Source: Lentisphaeraceae bacterium (GTDB taxonomy: Bacteria; Verrucomicrobiota; Kiritimatiellia; RFP12; DVOR01). From it: a DNA stretch of 64,000 bases. Where the stretch lies: contig SFJE01000003.1 in the NCBI GenBank assembly GCA_004555175.1, forward strand, positions 62,001 to 126,000, written 5' to 3'. The position numbers were made by a program, and so were the translations under genes. Positions 13,803 through 22,914 of this stretch are shown piece by piece (position 1 is the stretch's first letter; each line of letters opens with the position of its first letter). Under the pieces are notes generated by a model that was not told the origin of the DNA, did not search any database, and saw nothing but the letters and a program-made list of their open reading frames with translations.

Positions 13803-14972
13803 TCAGTGCTTTACGAAGGGCGAGATGGCGCGCATCTCGGCCACCACCTCCGGGCAGTGGGCGAGAACGTAGTCGATCTCCTCCTCGGTGGTGTAGCGGC
13901 TGAGGGAGAAGCGGATCGAGCCGTGGACTGCGGTGAAGGGCACGCCCATCGCGCGGATAACGTGGCTGGGCTCGAGGCTGCCGGCGGCACAGGCCGAGCC
14001 GGAGCTCGCGCAGATCCCGAGGTCGCTCAGATGGTAGAGCACGCTCTCGCCCTCGATGAACTCGAAGGAGATGTTCAGGGTGTTGACCACGCGGTTGGCG
14101 CGGTCGCCATTGACGCGGCTATCGGGGCAGGTGGCCAGCAGCCCGGCCTCGAGCTTATCGCGCAATCGCGCCATCCGCTCGTGCGAGCCATCGGTGAAGG
14201 CCGCAGCCGAAAGCTCGCAGGCCTTGGCCAGACCGATGATGTAGGGCACATTCTCCGTGCCGCCGCGCCGCCCGCGCTCCTGGTGCCCGCCGATGACAAA
14301 GGGCTTGATGCGCGTGCCACGGCGAATGTAGAGCATGCCGATGCCCTTGGGCGCGTGCATCTTGTGGCCGGCAATCGTCAGCAGATCCACCGGCACCTCG
14401 CGCACATCCAGCGGCACCTTCCCGGCGGCCTGGACTGCATCGGTGTGGACCGTGGCGCCGGCGGCCTTGCCCTTCTCGGCAATCTCCTTGATGGGGAAGA
14501 GCACGCCGGTCTCGTTATTCGCCCACATCACCGAGACCAGTTTCGGCCCCGGGTTTGCGGCCAGCGCCGCCTCGTAGGCCTCCATATCAAAGCGCCCCTC
14601 GCCATCCACGCCAATCTCCACGACCGTGTGGCCCATCTCGCGCAGGCGCAGACAGGGTCCGAGCACGGCCGGGTGCTCCACGCGGCTGGTGATAATCGTT
14701 CCGGGCTTGCCCCACGCGGCGGCCACGCCAAAGAGCGCGTGGTTATCGCCCTCGGTGGCGCAGCCATTGAAGAGAATCTCCTCGGCGCGCTCGGCGTTGA
14801 TGAAGCCAGCCACCTGCTCGCGCGCCTCGGCCACAGGCTTGGCCACCTGCCCGCCAAAGGTGTGCATACTCGAAGGGTTCCCCCACAGCTCCTCGAAGTA
14901 GGGCCGCATCGCCTCGACCACCTCCGGCGCCGGGCGCGTGGTGGCGTTGTTATCCAGATAAACCGTCCGCAT
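13803..14972 (-). CDS. nifS: Cysteine desulfurase NifS
   Basis: PLP enzyme that removes sulfur from cysteine for Fe-S assembly. I start it at MRTVYLDNNATTRPAP (ATG 14972, with GAGGTGG just upstream), giving 389 residues; the longer frame adds 16 residues from the end of nifU. The PLP lysine is in LTIAGHKMHAPKG, and the persulfide-forming Cys is in GICASSGSACAAGS. The short loop around this Cys and the neighbour NifU fit the NIF (group I) type. It starts 13 nt after nifU in an operon. Confidence 0.95.
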   Translation of the reverse strand: MRTVYLDNNATTRPAPEVVEAMRPYFEELWGNPSSMHTFGGQVAKPVAEAREQVAGFINAERAEEILFNGCATEGDNHALFGVAAAWGKPGTIITSRVEHPAVLGPCLRLREMGHTVVEIGVDGEGRFDMEAYEAALAANPGPKLVSVMWANNETGVLFPIKEIAEKGKAAGATVHTDAVQAAGKVPLDVREVPVDLLTIAGHKMHAPKGIGMLYIRRGTRIKPFVIGGHQERGRRGGTENVPYIIGLAKACELSAAAFTDGSHERMARLRDKLEAGLLATCPDSRVNGDRANRVVNTLNISFEFIEGESVLYHLSDLGICASSGSACAAGSLEPSHVIRAMGVPFTAVHGSIRFSLSRYTTEEEIDYVLAHCPEVVAEMRAISPFVKH

Positions 14973-14985
14973 ACGCCACCTCGCC

Positions 14986-15822
14986 TTACACCATCTCAAC
15001 GTGCAGTGCCGGGTCGACAAACTCGTGCAGCGCGGTGGCCACCAGATTATCGCGCGTCAAGGCCGCGCTCCGGCAGCCCGCGCACATTCCGCGGAAGGAG
15101 ATCTTGACTGTGTCGCCATCCACATCCACCAGCTCCACATCGCCGCCATCCTTCTTAAGCACCGGGCGCACCTGCTCCTCGAGCGTCTGCTCGATGAGCT
15201 TAATCCGCTGCAGGGTGGTGAGCTTCTTCTCCGGCTTGGGGGCAGGGACGGCGGCGGCCTGATGGTTCACCTCGTCGATAACCTCCTGGATCCGGTCGCG
15301 GCACATCCCGCAACCGCCGCCGGCCTTGCAGAAGTTCGTCACCTCCTCAACGGTATGCAGCCCGTTCTCCTTGGTGACGCGCTCAATCTCGCTGCGCGAG
15401 ACGCCGAAGCAGGTGCAGATAATCTCGTCGTGCACCTGCACCACATTCTCCTCGCCGGTGCGATAGTTGTGGATAGCCGCCTCGAGGGCCTCGCGCCCCA
15501 TCACCGAGCAATGCATCTTCTGATCCGGCAGCCCGCCCAGATACTCGGCAATCTCCCGATTCGTAATCTGCTCGGCCTCCTCAACCGTCTTGCCAATCAC
15601 CATCTCGGTCAGCGCCGAAGACGAGGCCACCGCGCTCGCGCAGCCGAAGGTCTGGAACTTCGCCTCGGCAATCCGCCCATCGGGCCCCAACTTGAACATA
15701 AAGGTCAACGCATCCCCGCACGCTAGCGACCCAACTGTCGCCTTACCATCGGGGTTCTCAATCGCACCCACATTGCGCGGATGACGGAAATGATCGAGCA
15801 CTTTGTCAGTATAGTCCCACAT
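14986..15822 (-). CDS. nifU: Fe-S scaffold NifU (three-domain form)
   Basis: Scaffold for Fe-S cluster assembly, 278 residues from ATG 15822 (GAGAGGAG upstream). The N-terminal IscU-like domain has Cys35, Cys61 and Cys105. The central BFD-like [2Fe-2S] domain has IICTCFGVS and CKAGGGCGMC. After an Ala/Pro/Lys linker, the C-terminal NifU domain has GMCAGCRSA (CxxC). This full-length form with NifS is typical of anaerobes that use a minimal NIF system for general Fe-S assembly; no nitrogenase genes are seen. Confidence 0.95.
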   Translation of the reverse strand: MWDYTDKVLDHFRHPRNVGAIENPDGKATVGSLACGDALTFMFKLGPDGRIAEAKFQTFGCASAVASSSALTEMVIGKTVEEAEQITNREIAEYLGGLPDQKMHCSVMGREALEAAIHNYRTGEENVVQVHDEIICTCFGVSRSEIERVTKENGLHTVEEVTNFCKAGGGCGMCRDRIQEVIDEVNHQAAAVPAPKPEKKLTTLQRIKLIEQTLEEQVRPVLKKDGGDVELVDVDGDTVKISFRGMCAGCRSAALTRDNLVATALHEFVDPALHVEMV

Positions 15823-15952
15823 ATCGGGCTCCTCTCTCAATAACGCCCATACGATACCAAACCCGTCGCCTTTTTGCTACTTGCCACCTGCTCGCTACGC
15901 TCGCAGATGGCGGCTACGCCGCCGTGAACGGAGAGAGGTGAACGGTGAACAG

Positions 15953-16699
15953 TTACGCCACGCGGCGGCGGAGGGCGAGGGAGGCAATGCCCAGTGCCAG
16001 CAGCGCCAGGGAGGTCGGCTCGGGATTGGCCTTGGTGAATGAATACGAGAAGTCGGTGTACTTGTAAGTGCCGTCCATTTGGTAGTCAAAGCGATTGCCG
16101 CCGCCCTGATCTACACCAAAGTCAATCTCGTCGATAGCCCAGGTATCCCCCCACGCCGCGGTGGTGTCAAAGCTCCCGATATACTGGTCATTCACGTAAG
16201 CGGAGAAGACCTTGTTGACGCAGGTAAACACCAGTTCATAGCTCTTCCCTGCCGTGAGAACGATGTTCGAGACCGAGACCGTTTCAGAGGTCCACGCATG
16301 GTTCTCTTTGTGCACCCAATTACCCACAATCACCGTGCCGGGCTCGGTGACAATGGCGTCCGGCTTATTGGTCCCACTATTATACGCCTGTTTGGATGCG
16401 CCTTGAATGGCATAGCGGTTATCGCCGGAACAGAAGGTGAGCAGAAGCCCCGTGTTCTTCTTAGAGTCGTCCCACTTGAAGTCGCTCCCCAAGGTCAGCG
16501 TCGTCTTGACGGCGAAGTTGGAGGCAGAAGTGAAGGTGTTCAACTGATTGCCCTTGACCCAGTGAATCTGATTCCCGTTCGGATTTGACGTACGATCTTC
16601 GCACGTGAAACTTTGCCAATTGGACCACCCCATCGTAATCGCCTGGGCCATCGTGGCCATCAGCGCAACCGCACATAAAAGAAGCGTCTTTTTCGTCAC
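15953..16699 (-). CDS. PEP-CTERM secreted protein, lectin/LamG-like body
   Basis: A 248-residue exported protein. The signal peptide is MTKKTLLLCAVALMATMAQA. The body contains strands such as KSYELVFTCVNKVFSAYVND and DEIDFGVDQGGGNRFDY, reminiscent of concanavalin-like beta sandwiches. The C-terminus NPEPTSLALLALGIASLALRRR is a PEP-CTERM exosortase signal. The start is GTG 16699 with AAGGA 6 nt upstream; the ATG 4 nt earlier is in another frame. It is monocistronic. Anchoring or release by an exosortase is inferred; no exosortase is in the window. Confidence 0.82.
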   Translation of the reverse strand: MTKKTLLLCAVALMATMAQAITMGWSNWQSFTCEDRTSNPNGNQIHWVKGNQLNTFTSASNFAVKTTLTLGSDFKWDDSKKNTGLLLTFCSGDNRYAIQGASKQAYNSGTNKPDAIVTEPGTVIVGNWVHKENHAWTSETVSVSNIVLTAGKSYELVFTCVNKVFSAYVNDQYIGSFDTTAAWGDTWAIDEIDFGVDQGGGNRFDYQMDGTYKYTDFSYSFTKANPEPTSLALLALGIASLALRRRVA

Positions 16700-16765
16700 T
16701 CATTGTCCTTTCTCTACGCTCTCGCCACCCGCGCTTAGCGCCTAGTAGCGGAAAAACGGCGCGCG

Positions 16766-16797
16766 ATTATACCTATAACCCCCACCCCCCCTGTCAA
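16766..16797 (-). promoter_or_regulatory. Possible promoter of the PEP-CTERM gene
   Basis: On the minus strand, TTGACA (16792-16797) and TATAAT (16766-16771) are both consensus, but the spacer is 20 bp, longer than usual. The spacer is a G-run (GGGGGGGTGGGGG) that could vary in length. Confidence 0.4.
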
Positions 16798-16893
16798 GAG
16801 GTTTTTTCGACTTTTTTCAGGGGTCCTTCGCGCCCCTCAAAGAGCCTATTTCCCCACCCTTTTTCACTCCCGCAGATACCCCCAAAAAAGGGA

Positions 16894-16963
16894 GGGCCTA
16901 GGTCGAGGCGAGGCAGGCCCTATGTCGAGGTGAGGGAGGCCCTAGGTCGAGGTGAGGGAGGCC
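16894..16963. repeat. 22-bp tandem repeat, three units
   Basis: Units of 22 bp of the type GGCCCTAGGTCGAGGTGAGGGA begin near 16894, 16916 and 16938, the first unit diverged, followed by a partial unit. They lie in the gene-free stretch 16700-17202. Confidence 0.75.
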
Positions 16964-17015
16964 CTGCCAAAAAGTGGCACGGTCTGGCACACCGGTGGCA
17001 TAGTTGGTAGGGAGG

Positions 17016-17164
17016 GGCGAGCGCGCGGGTCACCGGATCTTCCGGATACTCCGGATTTTCCGGCTTCACAGTCACACAGGAGCCTCCGGGGTTGGAGCCC
17101 CTCGACCTCGGGCGAGAGCGCGGGTCACCGGATCTTCCGGATACTCCGGGTTTTCCGGCTTCAC
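17016..17164. repeat. TCCGG repeat block, two copies
   Basis: Copies at about 17016-17069 and 17110-17164 each hold GCGCGGGTCACCGGATC, TTCCGGATACTCCGG and TTTTCCGGCTTCAC. They are related to the TCCGG-rich blocks near 55873, 59052 and 59340. No gene is seen in 16700-17202. Confidence 0.75.
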
Positions 17165-17202
17165 GGTCGCGCCGGAGACGCAAGAGGCTAGCCGCTAACC
17201 GC

Positions 17203-18891
17203 TTACTTAGCGTCTTCGGTGACGCGGACGAGCTCTTCGACGGAGGTGAAGCCGTTGAAGACCTTGCGCCAGCCATCTTGGCGGAGGGTGGCCATGCCTT
17301 CGGCCATCGCGGCTTTGCGGATGTCGGCCGAGGAGTGGCGGGCGATGATGTGCGAGCCGATAGCTTCGGAGACGTTGAGGAGCTCGAAGATAGCACCGCG
17401 GCCCTTGTAGCCGGTGTGGGAGCAGGCATCGCAGCCGCCGGGGGCGTAGACGAAGTCCTGCGGGGGCGGGCCGGGCTGATCCCACCACGAGGGCTTGAGG
17501 GGGATTTGCTGGCGGCACTTGGGGCAGAGGCGGCGGGCGAGGCGTTGGGCAAGGACACCGGCGACGGCGGAGGCCACGAGGAAGGGCTCGGCACCCATGT
17601 CCACGAGGCGGGCGAAGGCGCCAGCAGCATCGTTGGTGTGGAGGGTGGAGAAGACGAGGTGGCCGGTGAGGGAGGCGTTGATGGCAATCTCGGCGGTCTC
17701 GCCATCGCGGATTTCGCCGACCATAATGATGTCGGGATCTTGGCGGAGGAAGGCACGCAGGGCGCGGGCGAAGGTGAGGCCGATGTCGGAGCGCACGAGG
17801 ACTTGGTTGATGCCCTTCATCTCGTATTCAATGGGGTCTTCGGCCGTCATAATGCGGACGTTGACCTTGTTGATCTCGTGGAGGAAGGCGTAGAGGGAGG
17901 TGGACTTGCCCGAGCCGGTGGGGCCGGTGACGAGGATGATGCCGTTGGGGCGGGTGATGAGCTTCTGGGTGAGGGCGAAGTCGCGCTCGCTCATCCCCAG
18001 GTCCTTGAGTTGAACGAAGTTGCCGGACTTTTGCAGCAGGCGCAGGGAGACGCTCTCGCCGTAGGCGGTGGGGCAGGTGGAGACGCGGATGTCAATGTCT
18101 TCGCCGTTGAGGCGGATGCCGATGCGCCCGTCCATCGGGAGGCGCTTCTCGGCGATGTCGAGGTTGGCCATCACCTTGAGGCGGGAGATGATGGCCGCTT
18201 TAAGGCGGTTGAGCTGGGGGGGCACGTCGACCTTATGGAGCATGCCGTCGATGCGGTAGCGGATGCGCAGCTCGTCTTCCATGGGCTCAACGTGAATATC
18301 AGTGGCGCCCTGGCGGTCGGCTTCGGCGATAATCTGGTTGACAAACTTGACGATGGCGGCCTCCTGGCCATCGGCATTCACATCAATCTTGGAGATGTTT
18401 GCTTCGTCGGAGACGTCGTAGCGGTTGTCCTTGACGGCCTGATCGATGACATCGGCGCCCACGCCATAGAACTTCTTGACGGCCTTCTCAAGCTCATCGG
18501 CGGGAGCGAGGCAGACGCGGATGGGGCGGCCGCAGGCCAGGCGCAGGCCGTCGGCGGCGAGCGTGTCGAGCGGGTCGGAGAGGACCACCGAGAGGGTGCC
18601 GTTATCGAGGGAGAGGGGGAGGGCGTTGTATTGGGTGACGGCGCGGACGGGCAGGGCGCGGATAGCTTCGTCGGTGGGGCGGGCCTTGGAGAGATCCACG
18701 TAGGGCATGCCCAGGACCTCGGCGAACTTTTCGAGGAACTCGGCCTCTTTGGCCAGCTCTAGGCGGGCAACGGCGCCGGGGAGGCCCTTGCCATCGGTGA
18801 GGTCAGCCGCAAGGAGGTGCTCGAGTTGGGGCTCGGAGAAGAGGCCGGTTTTGCGGAGGAGGTTGGCGAGGAAGGCCTGTTGCGCGGTCAT
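17203..18891 (-). CDS. Type II secretion/type IV pilus assembly ATPase (GspE/PilB)
   Basis: A 562-residue cytoplasmic motor ATPase. The N-terminal MshEN-like domain (about 1-150) precedes the ATPase core: Walker A GPTGSGKST near residue 323, Asp box ATDIHVEP, Walker B QDPDIIMVGEIRDGETAE (cited in part: DPDIIMVGEIRD), His box HLVFSTLHTNDA, and the zinc knuckle CPKC...CDAC. ATG 18891 follows GGAG. It is last in the operon fumarase-nadB-glycosyltransferase-gspE, with no other pilus genes nearby. Whether it drives T2SS secretion or a type IV pilus cannot be told from sequence alone; the pseudopilin at 51025-52137 is a plausible substrate system. Confidence 0.92.
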   Translation of the reverse strand: MTAQQAFLANLLRKTGLFSEPQLEHLLAADLTDGKGLPGAVARLELAKEAEFLEKFAEVLGMPYVDLSKARPTDEAIRALPVRAVTQYNALPLSLDNGTLSVVLSDPLDTLAADGLRLACGRPIRVCLAPADELEKAVKKFYGVGADVIDQAVKDNRYDVSDEANISKIDVNADGQEAAIVKFVNQIIAEADRQGATDIHVEPMEDELRIRYRIDGMLHKVDVPPQLNRLKAAIISRLKVMANLDIAEKRLPMDGRIGIRLNGEDIDIRVSTCPTAYGESVSLRLLQKSGNFVQLKDLGMSERDFALTQKLITRPNGIILVTGPTGSGKSTSLYAFLHEINKVNVRIMTAEDPIEYEMKGINQVLVRSDIGLTFARALRAFLRQDPDIIMVGEIRDGETAEIAINASLTGHLVFSTLHTNDAAGAFARLVDMGAEPFLVASAVAGVLAQRLARRLCPKCRQQIPLKPSWWDQPGPPPQDFVYAPGGCDACSHTGYKGRGAIFELLNVSEAIGSHIIARHSSADIRKAAMAEGMATLRQDGWRKVFNGFTSVEELVRVTEDAK

Positions 18892-18906
18892 AAGGGCTCC
18901 AGGGGG

Positions 18907-20133
18907 CTAGAGGGAGGGGACAAGTTCGGAGAGGAAGCGGACGAACTCGGGGTAAATATCGTCCATCATAAAGTTTTCGCGGGCGATGCGGGCGCTGGCA
19001 ATGGCCTCGCGGGTGAGGCGGCTGCGGCGGTGGAGGTAGCCCAAGAGGACGCGCTTGAAGTCCTCAACATTGCCGGCGGTGTACATTGTGCCGGCGCGGT
19101 AGCGGGTGATGAGGTGCTCGGTTTCGCCCGTGAGGCAGCAGATCATCGGGAGCCCGGCGGCGGTGTAGTCGGCTAATTTGTAGGGCACAGCCACCCAGCT
19201 ATCCGGGAACATCGGCACCACCGCCACGTCCGAATCGGCCAGGAGCTGCTGCATATCCTCGTTGCTGAGGTAGCCATAGAAGCGGATGGCCTCGCAGCCC
19301 TTGGCGAGCTCGCGCAAGGCATCTTCGCGCGGGCCGGTGCCGGCGAGGTCGAGGCGGATGTGTTCGCCCGCCTCGATGAGCTCGCGCACCGCACGCACCA
19401 CCGTAAAGAGGTCGTAGCTCCGGCCCATGTTGCCCACGTAGATAAGCCGCAGGGGCTCGGACTCGTCTAGGCTGTAGCGCGAGGCCCCGTTGTTCATCCG
19501 CATAATGCCGTGGTAGCAGAGGTGGCGGGGGGCCTTGCAACCGTAGCTGGACGCGAGGTCCAGATAGGTGAGCCCCACGCCGCTGACCGCGTCGGCCAGG
19601 CGATAGGCGGCGCGCGCCGCGCGGTGGGCCCGGCGGAAGACGAGCGGCCCGAGGAGCTCCTTGACCCACGCCGGGCCCGGGAGCAGCCGGTAGAAGTTCT
19701 CCGGCCAAGCGTCCATAATATCCACCACCGTGCGGCAGCCCCAACGCTTGCGGAAATCGCGCGCCACGGCCGCGGTCTCGATCGGCGGCCAGGAGGTGAG
19801 GACGAGGTCGGGCTTGGGCAGGGTGCCGGCTTCAACAAGGCTCTCGGCCAGGCGCTTCCAGGTGGCGGCGTAGCGGCGGTGGCTCCACGCCCGGCGCAGG
19901 CCCACGTTGTCGGAATAGGGCACGGTGGGGATGAGGCGCACCTCGAAGCCCTCGGGCGCGGTGTAGACCGGCGGGAGTTGGCGCGGGCGCTTGAGGGCGT
20001 GGGAGAAGTCGCTGCTCCAAAAGACGACCCGGTGGCCGGCCTTGGTGAGCGCGCGGCAGAGGAGGGTGTAGCGCTGGGCGCGGCGGCCCTCCTCGGGAAG
20101 GTTGTCGAAGGGGTTGTTAATCCAGACGTTCAT
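18907..20133 (-). CDS. Glycosyltransferase, GT4-like
   Basis: A 408-residue two-domain GT-B glycosyltransferase. The N-terminal domain begins MNVWINNPFDNLPEEG with the acceptor-side GRRAQRY. The C-terminal nucleotide-sugar domain has LIYVGNMGRSYDL, LAGTGPRED, IRFYGYLSNED and the E-containing site VPYKLADYTAAGLPMI. Related proteins build cell-surface glycans. It starts 18 nt after nadB and ends 15 nt before gspE. The specific sugar is unknown. Confidence 0.82.
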   Translation of the reverse strand: MNVWINNPFDNLPEEGRRAQRYTLLCRALTKAGHRVVFWSSDFSHALKRPRQLPPVYTAPEGFEVRLIPTVPYSDNVGLRRAWSHRRYAATWKRLAESLVEAGTLPKPDLVLTSWPPIETAAVARDFRKRWGCRTVVDIMDAWPENFYRLLPGPAWVKELLGPLVFRRAHRAARAAYRLADAVSGVGLTYLDLASSYGCKAPRHLCYHGIMRMNNGASRYSLDESEPLRLIYVGNMGRSYDLFTVVRAVRELIEAGEHIRLDLAGTGPREDALRELAKGCEAIRFYGYLSNEDMQQLLADSDVAVVPMFPDSWVAVPYKLADYTAAGLPMICCLTGETEHLITRYRAGTMYTAGNVEDFKRVLLGYLHRRSRLTREAIASARIARENFMMDDIYPEFVRFLSELVPSL

Positions 20134-20151
20134 CGGGGCGCTTCCGGGGCC

Positions 20152-21777
20152 TTAGGCCAAGGTGGCAATGGGGGCCGGGGTGGTAGAGCGCACGCAATGG
20201 GTGTCGCGCGCAATCCGCTGGCGTTCAGGCCAATCGAGGGTGTAGTGCAGGCCGCGGCTCTCGTGGCGGGCCATCGCGGAGGCAATGATGAGCTCGGCCA
20301 CATCGGCGATATTGCGCAACTCCAGGATGTCGGCCGTCACCAGGTAATCGAAGTAGTACTCATTAATCTCTTCGCGCAAGTTCCGCACGCGGCGCAGGGC
20401 GCGCTGTAGGCGCTTGTTGGTGCGGACGATGCCCACATAGTCCCACATACAGGTGCGCAGCTCCTGCCAGTTATGGGCCACCAGGACCGCCTCGTCGGTG
20501 GGCACGGCGTGGCCGTAGACCCAGTCGGGGATCGAGACATGGGCGACCGAGGGGACCGGCTCGGCGCAGAGCCCCTCGGCGCAGCTGCAGCCGCAGACCA
20601 AGGCCTCCAGGAGCGAGTTGCTGGCCAGGCGGTTGGCCCCGTGCAGCCCGGTGCAGGCGCACTCGCCAATGGCGTAGAGCCCAGGCAAGGTGGTGCGCCC
20701 GGCCACATCGGCGGCGATGCCCCCGCAGCAGTAGTGCGCGGCCGGGACGATGGGGATGAGGTCCTTGGCCATATCGATGCCAAACTCGAGGCACTTGGCG
20801 TAGATGCCCGGGAAGCGCTGCTTGAGGTAGTCGGCACCCTTGGCGCGGATGTCCAGGCAGCAGTAGGCATCGCCGCGTTTCTTCATCTCCGAGTCGATGG
20901 CACGGGCGACAATGTCGCGCGGGGCGAGCGAGCCGCGGCGGTCATACTTCTCCATAAAGGGCTTGCCATCGCGCGTGACGAGGATAGCGCCCTCGCCGCG
21001 CACCGCCTCGCTAATGAGGAAGCGCTTGGCCTTGGGGTGATAGAGGCAGGTGGGGTGGAACTGCACCATCTCCATATTGCGCACCTCGGCCCCGGCGCGC
21101 CAGGCCGCCGCCACCCCGTCGCCCGTGGCAATATCCGGGTTGCAGGTGTATTGGTAGACCTTGCCGCAGCCGCCGGTGGCCAGGATGACCGCCCCGGTGC
21201 GCACGGCCCAGATCTCGCCGGTCTCGGTGCTCAGCAGATAGGCGCCTACCACGCGGTTCTCCCCGGGCTCGTGCAGGAAGCGCGTGGTCACCAGGTCAAT
21301 CAAAAGGGTGTTTTCGCAGACGTGGAGCTTGCGCGTGGCGCGCAGCCGGGCGCAGAGGGTGCGCTCCACCTCGCGGCCGGTGATGTCGCCGGCGTGGAGG
21401 ATGCGGCGGCGCGTGTGGCCGCCCTCGCGCGTCAAGTCAAAACCCTCGGGGCAAGCGGTCTCGGCGGACTTGGTGAAGGGCACGCCCATTTCGATGAGCT
21501 TACGCAGGCAGCGCGGACCGGCCTCGACAATCTGCCGCACCACCGCCTCGTCGCAGAGTCCGGCACCGGCATCAAGGGTATCGGCCACATGCAGGTCGAA
21601 GGTGTCATCGCTGCCCATCACGCAGGAGATGCCGCCTTGGGCGTAATTGGTGTTCGCCTCGTCCAGCGTCCGCTTGGTCACCAGCAAGACGCGCCCGTGG
21701 CCGGCCAAACCCATCGCCGCCATCGCGCCGGCAATCCCCGAGCCCACCACCAAATAATCGCAATCCAGCGTTCTCAT
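20152..21777 (-). CDS. nadB: L-aspartate oxidase
   Basis: First step of de novo NAD synthesis: aspartate to iminoaspartate, with O2 or fumarate as acceptor. It is 541 residues. Visible motifs are FAD-binding DYLVVGSGIAGAMAA, TNYAQGGISCVMG, the active-site HTRRRILHAGD, QFHPTCLY, SEAVRGEGA and GLYAIGECACTGLHGANRL. The start ATG 21777 follows GGGAGG. nadA and nadC are not adjacent. Fumarase alpha lies 12 nt upstream, so the operon couples a fumarate-producing enzyme with a probable fumarate user. Confidence 0.95.
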   Translation of the reverse strand: MRTLDCDYLVVGSGIAGAMAAMGLAGHGRVLLVTKRTLDEANTNYAQGGISCVMGSDDTFDLHVADTLDAGAGLCDEAVVRQIVEAGPRCLRKLIEMGVPFTKSAETACPEGFDLTREGGHTRRRILHAGDITGREVERTLCARLRATRKLHVCENTLLIDLVTTRFLHEPGENRVVGAYLLSTETGEIWAVRTGAVILATGGCGKVYQYTCNPDIATGDGVAAAWRAGAEVRNMEMVQFHPTCLYHPKAKRFLISEAVRGEGAILVTRDGKPFMEKYDRRGSLAPRDIVARAIDSEMKKRGDAYCCLDIRAKGADYLKQRFPGIYAKCLEFGIDMAKDLIPIVPAAHYCCGGIAADVAGRTTLPGLYAIGECACTGLHGANRLASNSLLEALVCGCSCAEGLCAEPVPSVAHVSIPDWVYGHAVPTDEAVLVAHNWQELRTCMWDYVGIVRTNKRLQRALRRVRNLREEINEYYFDYLVTADILELRNIADVAELIIASAMARHESRGLHYTLDWPERQRIARDTHCVRSTTPAPIATLA

Positions 21778-21789
21778 TGGCCGCCTCCC

Positions 21790-22644
21790 TTACGCCAGGC
21801 TCATGTCCAGCCGGCACATCTGCCGCCGGCACGCCCAGCAACAATAGGCAATCGTCACAAAGAAAGAGGCCGGCAGGCGCGTCAACGCGCACGCCTTCAC
21901 CCCCAGGAGCGTCGTCTGCCCCCCCAATCCCATCGGCCCAATCCCCAGGCTGTTCGCCTCGGCCAAGAGCTGCGCCTCGAGCGCGGCCAGCTCGGCCACC
22001 GGCGAAGCCTCGCCCAACGGCCGCAGCAACTGGCGCTTAGCCATCGCATACCCCTCCGCGCGATCGCCCCCAATGCAGACCCCCAAGATTCCCGGCGCGC
22101 ACCCCTGCCCCTGAATGCGCGCCACGGCATCGAGCACGCACGCGCGCACCCCGGCCAAATCGCGCCCCGCGCCCAACCGCGCATCCGGCAGCGAATACTG
22201 GCAGCTCATATTCTCGCTCCCGCCGCCCTTCAAGAGCAGCGTCACCTCTGGCGCGTCCACCGCCGCCTCCTCAAAGTGATGAACCGGAATATGCTCGGCC
22301 ACGTTGTCATCCACCGAGCGACCGGAGAGCGTTTCAATCGTATTCTTCCGCAACCAACCCTGCGCCGTGGCTCGCCGTACCGCCGCATTCGCCGCCGCAA
22401 TCAGCGGAGCTTGCGCCGTCCCCGCCGGGACACGCCAAAAGAAGGTCAACGTGCCGGTGTCCTGACACATTGGCGTGGATTGTTCGGCCGCCAAGGCGCA
22501 ATTCCGGCAAAGCGTCCCCAGAATCCCCTTTGCGCCCTCCACCGTTTCGCGCCCCTGTGCCGCCGCCAACGCCTCGGCAATATCTGCCGGCAACTCGCAA
22601 GCCGCGCGCCGAACCAGTTCCAACAACTGCTCTTCAATGTCCAT
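21790..22644 (-). CDS. Class I fumarate hydratase, alpha (N-terminal) subunit
   Basis: A 284-residue [4Fe-4S] hydro-lyase subunit. I start at ATG 22644 (MDIEEQLLELVRRA); the longer frame upstream reads through a small RNA locus. Motifs are CRNCALAAEQSTPMCQDTGT (two cluster Cys), SENMSCQYSLPDA and LGVCIGGDRAEGYAMAK with the third Cys, then SLGIGPMGLGG. The beta subunit that completes the enzyme is not next to it, which is unusual. It heads the four-gene minus-strand operon. A TATAGT hexamer (22654-22659) lies just 9 nt before the ATG. Confidence 0.9.
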   Translation of the reverse strand: MDIEEQLLELVRRAACELPADIAEALAAAQGRETVEGAKGILGTLCRNCALAAEQSTPMCQDTGTLTFFWRVPAGTAQAPLIAAANAAVRRATAQGWLRKNTIETLSGRSVDDNVAEHIPVHHFEEAAVDAPEVTLLLKGGGSENMSCQYSLPDARLGAGRDLAGVRACVLDAVARIQGQGCAPGILGVCIGGDRAEGYAMAKRQLLRPLGEASPVAELAALEAQLLAEANSLGIGPMGLGGQTTLLGVKACALTRLPASFFVTIAYCCWACRRQMCRLDMSLA

Positions 22645-22682
22645 AGCACCTTTACTATACCATATCCGCGCGCCCGGGGCAC

Positions 22683-22828
22683 AAAAAACGCCTCCTGCCT
22701 TGCGGCAAGAGGCGCAAATTAGGTTCTTTGGGAGCGGGTCTCGCGTGGGGGTACTCAGACGACCGAGCCGCTGGTGGGAATGGGGTGTGGAAACGGCGAG
22801 GGTCGTGCCACAACTCCCAAAGAACGCC
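22683..22828 (-). ncRNA. Structured small RNA with own promoter and terminator (6S-like?)
   Basis: Minus-strand transcription unit of about 146 nt. It starts about 5 nt after the promoter at 22833-22861. The ends of a 103-nt body pair perfectly over 12 bp: GTTCTTTGGGAG (22814-22825, minus strand) with CTCCCAAAGAAC (22723-22734). Inside, ACGACC/GGUCGU and GCCG/CGGC can extend a rod with a central bulge. The transcript ends in an intrinsic terminator (22689-22714, stem CGCCTC-TGCC / GGCA-GAGGCG with small bulges, then six T). No ORF fits. A long rod with an internal bubble recalls 6S RNA, but no conserved sequence was confirmed. The SRP RNA signature is absent. Confidence 0.6.
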
Positions 22829-22832
22829 GCGT

Positions 22833-22861
22833 ATAATAGCACCCCCGTTTACAGAATGCAA
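22833..22861 (-). promoter_or_regulatory. Promoter of the small RNA
   Basis: Minus strand TTGCAT (22856-22861), 17-bp spacer ending TGC, and TATTAT (22833-22838). Confidence 0.75.
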
Positions 22862-22914
22862 GCCTTTTTTTGCGCCACCCTTATCCCGGAAATCTCCGCC
22901 ATCATATCACACTT

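Noticed and set aside
17092..18762. 556-residue plus-strand frame opposite gspE
   Set aside because: Shadow of the gspE coding strand; no SD, no motif.
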